The notes under the pieces are model-generated. The model was not told the DNA's origin and ran no database searches. It saw only the letters and a program-made list of their open reading frames with translations. 64,000 bases of DNA from Saccharomonospora cyanea NA-134 (GTDB lineage: Bacteria > Actinomycetota > Actinomycetes > Mycobacteriales > Pseudonocardiaceae): assembly GCF_000244975.1 (NCBI RefSeq), contig NZ_CM001440.1, positions 4,977,398 to 5,041,397 of the forward strand. The letters are read 5' to 3'. Of this stretch, positions 56,677 through 64,000 are shown in pieces (positions within the stretch are counted from its first letter, which is position 1; each line of letters starts with the position of its first letter). Both the position numbers and the translations under genes were made by a program.

Positions 56677-57948
56677 TCACAGCGGACCGGTGACGAGCGC
56701 TTCGCAGGTTCGGACCACGGTCGACGCCGCGTGCCGCTCCGCCGAGGAGAGCACCGGGTTCTCCGCGTACGACCGCCACAGCCGCAACGCCGTAGCCGCG
56801 GCCTGCCGCAGGTCCGGCTCGCCCACGCCCCCGGCGGCGTCCAGGGCGAGCCTGGCCTGCGGCGCGTCACCGTAACCGCCGACGAGCCGCGCGGCCTCCT
56901 CCCCGAGGTCGCCGGGCAGGCTCACCCTGCCGGTGCGCAGGGCGGCGAACAACCGGAGCTCGGCGAACTCGTGCGCGCCCGTGAGCGTGCGTTCCAACTC
57001 GGCCACCAGCGGGGCCGCTGACGGCCGTGGCTCCCTCCGCAGCATCACACCGAGGCCGAGCAACGCCGACCGCGCCTTCAACACGTGGGCCCGGTCGGCG
57101 AAGTACACCGACACGGCCTCGCCGAGGGCGTCGAGACCGCTGCGTCGACACAACTCCGTGGCGAGCGCCTGCGGGGTGCCGACGCCGTTCCGGAGCAACG
57201 TGGTGGCCAGGCGGATACCGAAGAGCCCGAACCGGGCGAGCAGTTCCGCGCGCCGGGGGTCAGAACCGAACCGGTCCGCCGACAACAGCAGCGGGTCGAG
57301 TTCCGCCTTCGGCACGGCCGCGAGCGCGGCCAGCAGCTCGAACTCGTCATGCCGGAGCGTGCGCGCCGCCCGCGCGAGCAGACCCGCCACAGCGACGACG
57401 TCCTGGCACAGCTCCGCGGTCGGGGTGTTCTTCGCCCACCGTCTCGCCACCCGCCGCGCCGAGGTCAGCGCATCCACCCGCCCGCCACCGAGCTCGTCGG
57501 CCCGTGAGAGCACCGCGAGCGCGTTCACGGGCACGAGCCGGGTCGCGGACTGGGCGTGCATCGCGCGCAGCGACGCGGTGTCGGTGTCGTGTGGACCGAG
57601 CAGGTGGAGCACCGCGTCCGCCTCCAGGCCGATCGACTCGGCGACCCGGGCCTCCGAGTGCTGCCCGGTGAGCGAGGTGTCGAGCACCAGCAGCTCCGGC
57701 CAGGTGCGGCAGGCGGGCACATGCCGCCAGGACCTCGGGGCGTTCGGGGGGCCACCACGGTCGGCGTCGCCGGTGAGCGCGGCCACGAGCGTCGTCCTCC
57801 CCGAGCCCGCCTGCCCGGTCACGGCCAACCGCACGGGCTCGGCGAGCCGCGCCAGGTGCATCCGCAGCCAGTTCGACGCTCTGGGGTTGTCGGTGTACAC
57901 CTCCTGCGCCCGGGTGAGCAACGACCACGCCCGGTCGGCCAGGTTCAT
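56677..57948 (-). CDS. iniC: IniC-like dynamin-family GTPase
   Basis: 423 residues. The P-loop is VTGQAGSGRTTLVAAL (45-52) and the switch/G3 area is LLVLDTSLTGQHSEARVAES. G4 appears as VLSRADELGGGRVD. The rest is helical, without a membrane loop. In mycobacteria IniC is the shorter partner in the iniBAC operon, and here size and order match. The ATG (57948) overlaps the stop of the IniA-like gene by 4 bases (ATGA). Assignment rests on order and fold; the sequence is far from mycobacterial proteins. Confidence 0.8.
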   Translation of the reverse strand: MNLADRAWSLLTRAQEVYTDNPRASNWLRMHLARLAEPVRLAVTGQAGSGRTTLVAALTGDADRGGPPNAPRSWRHVPACRTWPELLVLDTSLTGQHSEARVAESIGLEADAVLHLLGPHDTDTASLRAMHAQSATRLVPVNALAVLSRADELGGGRVDALTSARRVARRWAKNTPTAELCQDVVAVAGLLARAARTLRHDEFELLAALAAVPKAELDPLLLSADRFGSDPRRAELLARFGLFGIRLATTLLRNGVGTPQALATELCRRSGLDALGEAVSVYFADRAHVLKARSALLGLGVMLRREPRPSAAPLVAELERTLTGAHEFAELRLFAALRTGRVSLPGDLGEEAARLVGGYGDAPQARLALDAAGGVGEPDLRQAAATALRLWRSYAENPVLSSAERHAASTVVRTCEALVTGPL

Positions 57949-59813
57949 GCGGTGAGTCCTCGCACGACCGTCCTCGGCGCCAGGGCCTCGGCCCGCCTGC
58001 GCAGCAGTTCCAGCTCGCCGATGCGCCGGGTCACGTCCCGCATCGCCGTGCCGCGCTCCGCGGCCTCCGCGTCGATGACCTGCTTCACCCGCTGCGCGGC
58101 GTCGCTGAGCTCCGTACGCAGCTCCTGCGCCACGGCGATGCACCGGTCACGCAGCTCGCGGTGGATCAGCCGCACGGTGTCCTTGCTCTCCTTGCCGTAG
58201 GCGAGGAAGAAGTCGTCGACGTAGCGGTGAGCGGCGCTGCGTGCCGTGGCCTGCCTGCGTTTGAGTCGCGTTCCGCGTTCCTCGAACACGCTCTTCGCAC
58301 CGAACGCCACACCCGCACCGAGGGAGATCGGGTTGATGAGATCCATCCCCGCCAGTGTGGTGGCGAGCCCGAACATCAGCAGCCCGCTGTACGAACCACG
58401 CATTCCCACGAACAGTTTCTGACCGAGGGTGAACTTCTCGATGTTCGGCATCCGCAGCTCGCCGAGCTCCTCGGCGGGCATACCGGGCAGCACCTCGTCC
58501 GGTGCGAAGGCGTCGGGACGGTGGGACGCGATGACGTCCGCGAGCTTGCGGGTGAGCCACTCGAACCGGTCGAGCAGCCACCGCGAGTTCGCCTCGGCCG
58601 CCGCCGTGAGGTTGTCGCGCAACCACTCCTCGAACGTCGGCCAGTCCTTCGCGGGGTCGGCCGTCTCGAAGTACTCGTCCGCCTCGCGCAGGATGCGGCG
58701 GGTGCGGTCGCGCAGGTCGTAGTCGAGGTCCGCGGTGAGGTCGGCCACCTCGTCGGAGAGCATGGTCTGCCACCGCGACGCCTCGCGTTGCAACTGTTCG
58801 AGCTGTCGCCCGGCGGCCCGGTACCTGGCGGCCAGCTCGGCGTCGCCACCCTGCTGGAGTTCGGCCAACCGCTCCCGCAACGGGGGCACGACCTGGTCGA
58901 CGGCCAGCCCGGCGAGCGCCCCGGCACAGCGCCGGCGCAGGACGTCGACGTTGCCCATGAGTTCGCGGTGCAGGTACGAGATCAGCGCGGGGAACCCGGA
59001 CTCCTCGTTCAACCGGGAGTCGTTCGTCCTCGCCGCGAGCAGCCGCAGGGCCGAGGACACCGGGAACACCGTCGCGGGCAGCCCCTGCCGTTCGAGGAGG
59101 GCCCTGCTGCGGTCGACCACCCGCTGCCAACCGGGCACGAGGTCGGTCTTGGTGAGCACGACGGCGGCCGTGGGACACAGCGCGAGGACGCGCTCCAGCA
59201 CGTCGAGTTCGGCCGGGGAGAGGTCACGGGTCACGTCGGTGGTCAGCAACACGGCGTCGGCGTGGGGCAACGTCGCCAGCGCGGCGTGAGCGTGCTCACC
59301 GGGTTCCGCCCCGTAAGGCGGTGTGTCGATGAGGGTGAGTCCCGTTTCGAGCAGTTTGCGAGGGAGTCCGATCTCGACTCTCGCCACGCCGCCTCGGCGG
59401 TTGGCGGTCGCGGTGGCGGAATCGACCGAAACGGACTGTCGGTCGGCACTGGCGAGTGCCGGAAGGCTGGGCACCGGCCCCTCCAGCACCAGGCTGTCCT
59501 CGCCCCTCGGGGCCTCCACCAACGGCGCCTGAACACCGGGCACGATCGCGGCCACGGGCGCGGACGCGTACTCGACCACGGCGGGCACGGTGGTGGTCGT
59601 GTCATCCCCCACCGCGCACACGTCCGCACCGAGCAGTCCGTTGAGGAGCTGACTCTTGCCCTGGCCCGGGCCTCCGAGAATCACCACGCGAACCTTCGGT
59701 CCCGCGAGCTCCGCACGGCGGACCTGCAGGCGCTGCACGAGGTCGTTCCGGTCGTGCGCGGCACACGACCGGATGGCCTCGTCGAGCACGTCGAGCCAGG
59801 GGGTTGCCTTCAT
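57945..59813 (-). CDS. iniA: IniA-like bacterial dynamin GTPase
   Basis: 622 residues, close to mycobacterial IniA (640). The G-domain has G1 GGPGQGKSQ (47-55), a Thr-rich G2 (DDTTTTVPAVVEY), G3 LIDTPPYG and G4 VVLTKTDLVPG. A helical stalk follows (AELQQGGDAELAARYRAAGR). The hydrophobic segment SGLLMFGLATTLAGMDLINP, in the middle of the stalk, is the expected membrane-inserting loop. IniA is reported to catalyse membrane fission and to help with envelope stress in mycobacteria. Upstream is the IniB-like gene, then a strong hairpin. Confidence 0.87.
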   Translation of the reverse strand: MKATPWLDVLDEAIRSCAAHDRNDLVQRLQVRRAELAGPKVRVVILGGPGQGKSQLLNGLLGADVCAVGDDTTTTVPAVVEYASAPVAAIVPGVQAPLVEAPRGEDSLVLEGPVPSLPALASADRQSVSVDSATATANRRGGVARVEIGLPRKLLETGLTLIDTPPYGAEPGEHAHAALATLPHADAVLLTTDVTRDLSPAELDVLERVLALCPTAAVVLTKTDLVPGWQRVVDRSRALLERQGLPATVFPVSSALRLLAARTNDSRLNEESGFPALISYLHRELMGNVDVLRRRCAGALAGLAVDQVVPPLRERLAELQQGGDAELAARYRAAGRQLEQLQREASRWQTMLSDEVADLTADLDYDLRDRTRRILREADEYFETADPAKDWPTFEEWLRDNLTAAAEANSRWLLDRFEWLTRKLADVIASHRPDAFAPDEVLPGMPAEELGELRMPNIEKFTLGQKLFVGMRGSYSGLLMFGLATTLAGMDLINPISLGAGVAFGAKSVFEERGTRLKRRQATARSAAHRYVDDFFLAYGKESKDTVRLIHRELRDRCIAVAQELRTELSDAAQRVKQVIDAEAAERGTAMRDVTRRIGELELLRRRAEALAPRTVVRGLTA

Positions 59814-59848
59814 CGATCGGACAGTGTGCCTCGTTCACGCTACGCAGT

Positions 59849-59885
59849 ACAGGCCGGGCTCGTAATATCACCGAGCCCGGCCTGT
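59849..59885 (-). terminator. Strong hairpin between iniB-like and iniA-like genes
   Basis: ACAGGCCGGGCTCG and CGAGCCCGGCCTGT are perfect 14-bp arms around a 9-base AT-rich loop (TAATATCAC). It sits in the 95-base gap between two genes of one operon, so it may act as a partial terminator or an RNA processing/stability site that lowers iniAC relative to iniB. Confidence 0.75.
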
Positions 59886-59908
59886 TACTTTGCTGAGATG
59901 ACTGAGAG

Positions 59909-61408
59909 TCAGTGACCGAGGTCCAGATCACCGATTCCCGAGGTACCGGAGAGCAGATCCTCACCCTTCTCGGCAACCCCACCCAGCGGGCTGTCACTCA
60001 CGGTGTCAGCGACGCGGGCGACGCCCCCGCTCACCTGGTCCGCGGCGTCGTCGGCGGGGGTCGGCATCGGGTTGGCCACCGGCAGGTCGGGCATCTCCGG
60101 CGAGTCCGTGGGCACCTCGAAGCCGAGCTGGTTCGGCAGGGTGGACAGGCCGTCGCGAACCTCGTGGAGCTCGCCGGCCACGCCGTACACCGTGTCGGCC
60201 ACGTTCGGCAGGTTCGTGTCGATGTCGGCCACCTGGATCGGCTTGTCGATCTCCAGGTCGAGGTCCCTCGACTCCGAGAGCACCTGCTCGTCGACGGCGG
60301 GGCCGCCCGCGAGGTCGACGGGCAGGTTCGCGGGCAGATCGGCGGGGACACCCGCGGGAACGGCGCCTGCGGGGATCTCCGCCGGGAGGTCGACGGGCAG
60401 TTCCTCGGCCGCCGAACGGGCCGCACCGTGCAGTGCCGCGCCGCCGGAGGTCACGTACGTCGCCACCGTGCTCGCGGCCGCCTCGCTGCCCCGCGTGATC
60501 GTGTCGGTGTCGAGGGTGTCGGCCAGGTCACCCGTGGTCTCGACCTCGGGGATACCGACGCTGACATCCTGCGACATCTCGATGCCGTAGGTGCCGAACG
60601 GCGTCTCCAGCGAGCCACCGGCGGCGTAGCCGTCGTCGGTCAGCCGCGCCGCTCCCTCGCCCGTCACCACGTCGGTGCGCACGCCCGCGCCGCCCATGGC
60701 GCTGTCGTCACTCACGTCACCGAACACTCCGGTCCGGACCTGCTCCGACTCGAAGCCCACGGTGCCGTACCCGCTGTCGCGGGTCACGTCCAGCATGGCG
60801 GCGGCGTCGCCGACCACGCTCTCCACACCGACCATGCCGCCCGCGCTCTCCGGGCCGACACCGCCCGTGCCGGCGGCCTGGCCCACCAGGCTGTCGGTGT
60901 AGGAACCGATGTTCAGACCGTCCTCGCTGAGCTGGCCCGCGACCTCACCGGTGGCGGCCTCCGTGTCGTACCGCAGCACGCCGGACGCGCCGTCGAGGGT
61001 GGCGGCACCGCCCCCGGCGATGGCGCCGAGGCCCGATTCCAGACCCGTCGTGCCCGCCAGGTCCGCGCGGTCGCCCGCCGCCTCGGCCACGCCCCTGAGC
61101 TGCGCGATGGCGCCGTCGAGGCCGTTGACAGCACCGATCTCGGGCGCACCGACAACGTCCGTGCCCGGCAGCTCGTTGTAGTCCATCACGAGCGGGATCA
61201 CGTCCTGGACGTCCTCAGCGGTGATGTCACCGAGGCCCGCCCTCTCCAGAGCCTGGGCCGGGTCCTCCGCGAACGCGGCGCGCGCCGTGGCGTCGTTGAG
61301 CAGCGTGACCACGAAGTCGTACAGCGTCTGCTCCTGCGGGACGGCGTCCGCGGGGTTGGAGACGGTGACTTCGTGCTCGGTCTCCGTCTCCCCCTGTGCG
61401 TGGATCAA
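59909..61408 (-). CDS. iniB: IniB-like protein
   Basis: 499 residues. The N-terminal IniB domain is TLYDFVVTLLNDATARAAFA, then EDPAQALERAGLGDITAEDV, QDVIPLVMDYNELPG. From about residue 90 the protein is low-complexity with many acidic and Gly/Ala/Val repeats (GLESGLGAIAGGGAATLDGA). Tandem Pro-Ala stretches occur near 340-360. No signal peptide is seen. The start is TTG at 61408 with AAGGAGA about 6 bases upstream. In mycobacteria IniB is induced by cell-wall inhibitors; the molecular role is unknown. First gene of the locus. Confidence 0.82.
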   Translation of the reverse strand: MIHAQGETETEHEVTVSNPADAVPQEQTLYDFVVTLLNDATARAAFAEDPAQALERAGLGDITAEDVQDVIPLVMDYNELPGTDVVGAPEIGAVNGLDGAIAQLRGVAEAAGDRADLAGTTGLESGLGAIAGGGAATLDGASGVLRYDTEAATGEVAGQLSEDGLNIGSYTDSLVGQAAGTGGVGPESAGGMVGVESVVGDAAAMLDVTRDSGYGTVGFESEQVRTGVFGDVSDDSAMGGAGVRTDVVTGEGAARLTDDGYAAGGSLETPFGTYGIEMSQDVSVGIPEVETTGDLADTLDTDTITRGSEAAASTVATYVTSGGAALHGAARSAAEELPVDLPAEIPAGAVPAGVPADLPANLPVDLAGGPAVDEQVLSESRDLDLEIDKPIQVADIDTNLPNVADTVYGVAGELHEVRDGLSTLPNQLGFEVPTDSPEMPDLPVANPMPTPADDAADQVSGGVARVADTVSDSPLGGVAEKGEDLLSGTSGIGDLDLGH

Positions 61409-61685
61409 GGGTTTCTCCTTCGGTATGAGGCATACGTCCGTAGTCGCCGCGCGCGACGGCGAAGCCGACGCTAGGGAGATGGGAGGGACGAGGGCATCGG
61501 GGAGGACGCCGGGTTCTCCACGACCCGCGCCCGGGCTCGCGTTAGGGGCTTAGGGGATCGGCGAACGGCTTATTCGGGGGTGCCGTTCGGAGGCATGACT
61601 TTGGTACGAAGGGAGGCACGGTCCGACTGCGGTGAACCCCGGCAGGTACGGACCACCGCGACGAGCCGTGAGGAAACCGCCGCCT
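61409..61685. promoter_or_regulatory. Divergent promoter region of iniB and the Hsp70-like gene
   Basis: 277 bases between the two starts. It has short direct repeats (GTTAGGGGC then TTAGGGGA, near 61540-61558), which could bind a regulator. A ribosome site, AAGGAGA, precedes TTG 61408 on the minus strand; GAGGAAA precedes ATG 61686 on the plus strand. -35/-10 elements are not clear. Confidence 0.5.
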
Positions 61686-62966
61686 ATGCGCTATGTCCTG
61701 GGGATACACCTCGGTGCCACCCGTGTGAGCGCGGCCGTGTGCCGGTACCGCCAGGGCGGGTGGAGCCCCGCCGAGGTGATCCCCCTCGGGGGCCCCACCC
61801 CGTGGGCGGAGTCCGTCCTGCACGTTTCCGAGCGCGGTGACCTTTCTGTGGGCCATGCCGCACTGCAACGTGTCGCGACGGAACCCGAACGGGTGGCCCG
61901 AGCGCCGCTGCACCGCACCGGCGATCCGGTGCCGTTCGTGCTGGGTGAGCTCTCCTACCCGGCGGAGACCCTCGCGGCCGGGATGATCGGCTGGGTCGCC
62001 GACCGCGTCGCCGAGGTGGAGGCGGCCCACGCCGAACGCATCGTCGTCACTCATCCACCCGGCTGGTCGGCCTACCGGCGTGGGCTGCTGCACGAGGCGC
62101 TCGACGCCGCCGAACTCCCCGGTGTGCTGGCGTTGCCGAGTCCCGTGGCCGCCGCGGAATGCCATCTCGCCCGCGCGGACGTCGAGGACGTCGAGCCGGG
62201 CCGCCTGCTCGCCGTGTGCGCCGTCGGCGGGGTACACGTGGAGACCGCGCTGCTCCGCCGCACCCCGACGGGTGTCGAACTGCTCGCCCACAACGAGTCC
62301 TCGGAGCACGAGGCGGGCTGCAGGCTCGACGACCTCGTGGTGCGGTACGTCCTCGACCGGGCGGACGTCGACAACGGCGACCCGTACGCCATGGGCAGGC
62401 TGCGGGCGGCGGCTCTCGCCGCGAAGGAACGGCTTTCGACCACGACCGACGTGTTCGTCACCGACACGGTGTCGCTGAGCAGGCAGGAGTTCGAGGAACT
62501 CGCGGCGCCGGTGCTGCGCTCCGCCGTCGGAAGACTCCGCTCCCTGCTGACCCACGTCCCCGAAGGGCAGCTCGCGGCGGCGCTTCTGGTGGGAGGCAGC
62601 GCGAGGATCCCCCTTGCCGCAGGGCTCGCGCGCACCATGCTGCCCTGCCCTGTCGTGGTCGACGACGATCCCGGCACGATGCGGTGCCGGGGAGCGGCGC
62701 TGGTGGCTCGGCCGAGGCCCCGCCCCCGACCGGGCGCCGCACCCGACGCGAAACCGGAACAGACACAGGTGGCCGAGCGCGACGACGCGCTCGTGCCGGA
62801 CATCGGAGACGCACCCGCGTTGTACGACCGGGCGAGCCGCGGTGAGGACGCCGAGCCGCCACCACGGCGACCACCGGTGGAGATCACGCCGCTGCAGCCG
62901 CCCCGCCGGCGGTTCTCGCTGGCCCGTGGGCGCGGCCCGACCGAAGACCGAGACGAGGAACGTTGA
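61686..62966 (+). CDS. Hsp70-like protein without peptide-binding domain
   Basis: 426 residues. It keeps the actin/Hsp70 nucleotide-binding layout: the phosphate 1 loop YVLGIHLGATRVSAAVC at the N-terminus, RIVVTHPPGWS, LLAVCAVGGVHVETALL (phosphate 2-like) and AALLVGGSARIPLAAGLART. The substrate-binding half of DnaK is missing. Instead there is a Pro/Arg-rich tail (about 350-426, RPRPRPRPGAAPDAKPEQ). ATG 61686 with GAGGAAA 9 bases upstream. The stop overlaps the next start by one base (TGATG). Confidence 0.85.
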   Translation: MRYVLGIHLGATRVSAAVCRYRQGGWSPAEVIPLGGPTPWAESVLHVSERGDLSVGHAALQRVATEPERVARAPLHRTGDPVPFVLGELSYPAETLAAGMIGWVADRVAEVEAAHAERIVVTHPPGWSAYRRGLLHEALDAAELPGVLALPSPVAAAECHLARADVEDVEPGRLLAVCAVGGVHVETALLRRTPTGVELLAHNESSEHEAGCRLDDLVVRYVLDRADVDNGDPYAMGRLRAAALAAKERLSTTTDVFVTDTVSLSRQEFEELAAPVLRSAVGRLRSLLTHVPEGQLAAALLVGGSARIPLAAGLARTMLPCPVVVDDDPGTMRCRGAALVARPRPRPRPGAAPDAKPEQTQVAERDDALVPDIGDAPALYDRASRGEDAEPPPRRPPVEITPLQPPRRRFSLARGRGPTEDRDEER

Positions 62967-64000
62967 TGCCGGCATCCGATATCGCCTCGCCGGAGCGTCC
63001 CACCACGCTTTCGGCCTCCACACCGGACGAGCCGCTGCTCGACGAACCGACCCGCCAACTGTGCCGCGCCGTCGCCCAGGGAACGCTCGCGCCTGCCCGG
63101 CTCGCCGTCGTCGCGCCCGGTGGCCACGGCAAGACGGCCATGCTGCACCAGTTGGCGCGCTGGTGCGAGGCCCGGGACGTCACCGTTGCGTGGTACGGCC
63201 AACAGGACGTCCGGGACATCGCCACCGCCGAGCTGGTCCTGGTGGACGACGCCCACGAACTCGACGACACCGCGCTCGCCGAGCTGCGGGAACGGGCGGG
63301 CGACGAAGTCACCGGACTCGTGATCGCCGCCCGGCCGTGGCCGCGTCCCCCGGAACTGAACGCGCTGCTCTCCCGCCTGCGCGGGCAGGTCGTGCTGCGC
63401 CCTCTCGACACCCGCCGGATCACAGCGCTACTCGGGCGCGAACGGGCCGGACTCGCCGAACTGGTGCGCGCGCAGACACTCGGGGTGCCCGGATTCGTCG
63501 TGCGGCTCGCGAACGCCCTGGAAGCCCATGCCGGGACTCCCGTACCGCCCGACGCCACCGGCCTGCCCGCCTCCGTCCTCGCCGAGTTCCGCCACGATCT
63601 CGACCGATTGCCCCCGGAGACGCTGTCCCTGCTGCTCGCGGCCACGTCGGGCGCCGGGCTCGACGTCGACCTGCTCGCCGGTGTGCTGGGCACCGACCAC
63701 GACGGCGTGGCTCGCACCGTCGACGCCGCCAGGGCGTGCGGACTGCTCACCCACGACGGCGCACCACTGCCGCTGGTGGCGGGTGCTGTGCGCGCTCTCG
63801 TCCCGGAGGAACGGCGGTTGGCGGTGTCGCAGCGGTTGGTCCGGCTCCAGCTCGACCGCGAGGGACCGGTGCTCGACCTGGTGCGACCGCTGCTGGGTAC
63901 CGAGCTCAGCGGCGCCGAACTCGCCGAGGCGTTCGAAGCAGCCGCCGACGAGGCAGCCGAACCCGATCCGGTGCTCGCCGCGAAGCTGTACACGGCCGCC
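62966..64000 (+). CDS. STAND-type ATPase/regulator, 3' truncated by window edge (IniR-like candidate)
   Basis: At least 345 residues; the frame is open to the end of the window. Walker A is VVAPGGHGKTAMLHQLARW (about 47-65) and Walker B is ELVLVDDAHELDDTAL. The helical region that follows (LAELVRAQTLGVPGFVVRLA, ADEAAEPDPVLAAKLYTAA) fits MalT/LuxR-type STAND proteins, in which an effector-binding helical part and a LuxR HTH would come later. In mycobacteria an ATPase of this type, IniR, is encoded near iniBAC and activates it. The homologous role here is inferred from context. Confidence 0.82.
   Translation, partial: MPASDIASPERPTTLSASTPDEPLLDEPTRQLCRAVAQGTLAPARLAVVAPGGHGKTAMLHQLARWCEARDVTVAWYGQQDVRDIATAELVLVDDAHELDDTALAELRERAGDEVTGLVIAARPWPRPPELNALLSRLRGQVVLRPLDTRRITALLGRERAGLAELVRAQTLGVPGFVVRLANALEAHAGTPVPPDATGLPASVLAEFRHDLDRLPPETLSLLLAATSGAGLDVDLLAGVLGTDHDGVARTVDAARACGLLTHDGAPLPLVAGAVRALVPEERRLAVSQRLVRLQLDREGPVLDLVRPLLGTELSGAELAEAFEAAADEAAEPDPVLAAKLYTAA

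Noticed and set aside
58161..59915. 584-codon plus-strand frame opposite the IniA-like gene
   Set aside because: Shadow frame; the real strand carries all GTPase motifs.
59912..61474. 520-codon plus-strand frame opposite iniB-like gene
   Set aside because: Repetitive His/Arg/Val-rich translation mirrors the low-complexity IniB-like gene; no domain or start signal.

Overview
The window is a high-GC actinobacterial chromosome segment. Codon use, GTG/TTG starts, DUF397/XRE-DUF5753 genes, an IniB-IniA-IniC set and a CU044_5270-type anti-sigma partner point to the Pseudonocardiaceae. A Saccharomonospora- or Amycolatopsis-like organism is my inference from gene content, not a database result. There is no CRISPR array, transposase, integrase or rRNA. 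Both ends are cut inside genes: a penicillin-binding protein at base 1 and a STAND-type ATPase at base 64000.

Layout. 1-9.2 kb: class A PBP, metallophosphoesterase, tRNA-Pro, methyltransferase, S9 peptidase, flavin reductase plus Dps, HSL-type esterase, pentapeptide-repeat protein. 9.2-12.7 kb: a P450 and 3Fe-4S ferredoxin pair, divergent from a TetR regulator, then an MFS exporter. 12.7-25 kb: a lipoprotein, an unknown helical protein, the aspartate pathway pair lysC-asd, a nitroreductase, leuA with a leucine leader peptide and attenuator hairpin, DedA and WYL genes, a membrane protein, an SDR and a LysR regulator. 25-34 kb: an acidic orphan protein, a CorA-like membrane protein without the usual GMN motif, an EamA exporter and a complete five-gene peptide ABC importer. 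34-41.7 kb: a uridine-kinase-like P-loop protein, recR, ybaB/ebfC, dnaX, the 4.5S SRP RNA, a DUF397/XRE regulatory module and gnd. 41.7-47.3 kb: an ECF sigma factor with its membrane partner, a beta-lactamase-fold protein, a small membrane protein, a transketolase and tRNA-Ser.

47.3-52.6 kb is the most unusual part. Downstream of tRNA-Ser lies a translationally coupled pair: a DUF6232-like membrane protein and a small helical protein. They share one Q-Y-G-x-H-N-I-G motif, at the C-terminus of the first and the N-terminus of the second, which is the layout expected of an amyloid-type signalling pair. Next to it is a four-gene operon: two small helical proteins, a 922-residue FtsK/SpoIIIE-family ATPase that appears to carry one intact and two degenerate ATPase modules, and a third small coiled-coil protein.

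52.6-56.6 kb holds a GNAT acetyltransferase, a secreted ExeM/NucH-type nuclease, a WYL regulator and a divergent VOC protein. 56.7-64 kb is an iniBAC-type locus (IniB-like protein, then two dynamin-like GTPases). It faces a divergent Hsp70-like protein that is coupled to a STAND-type ATPase with the features of an IniR-like regulator. This suggests a self-contained envelope-stress module with its own regulator.
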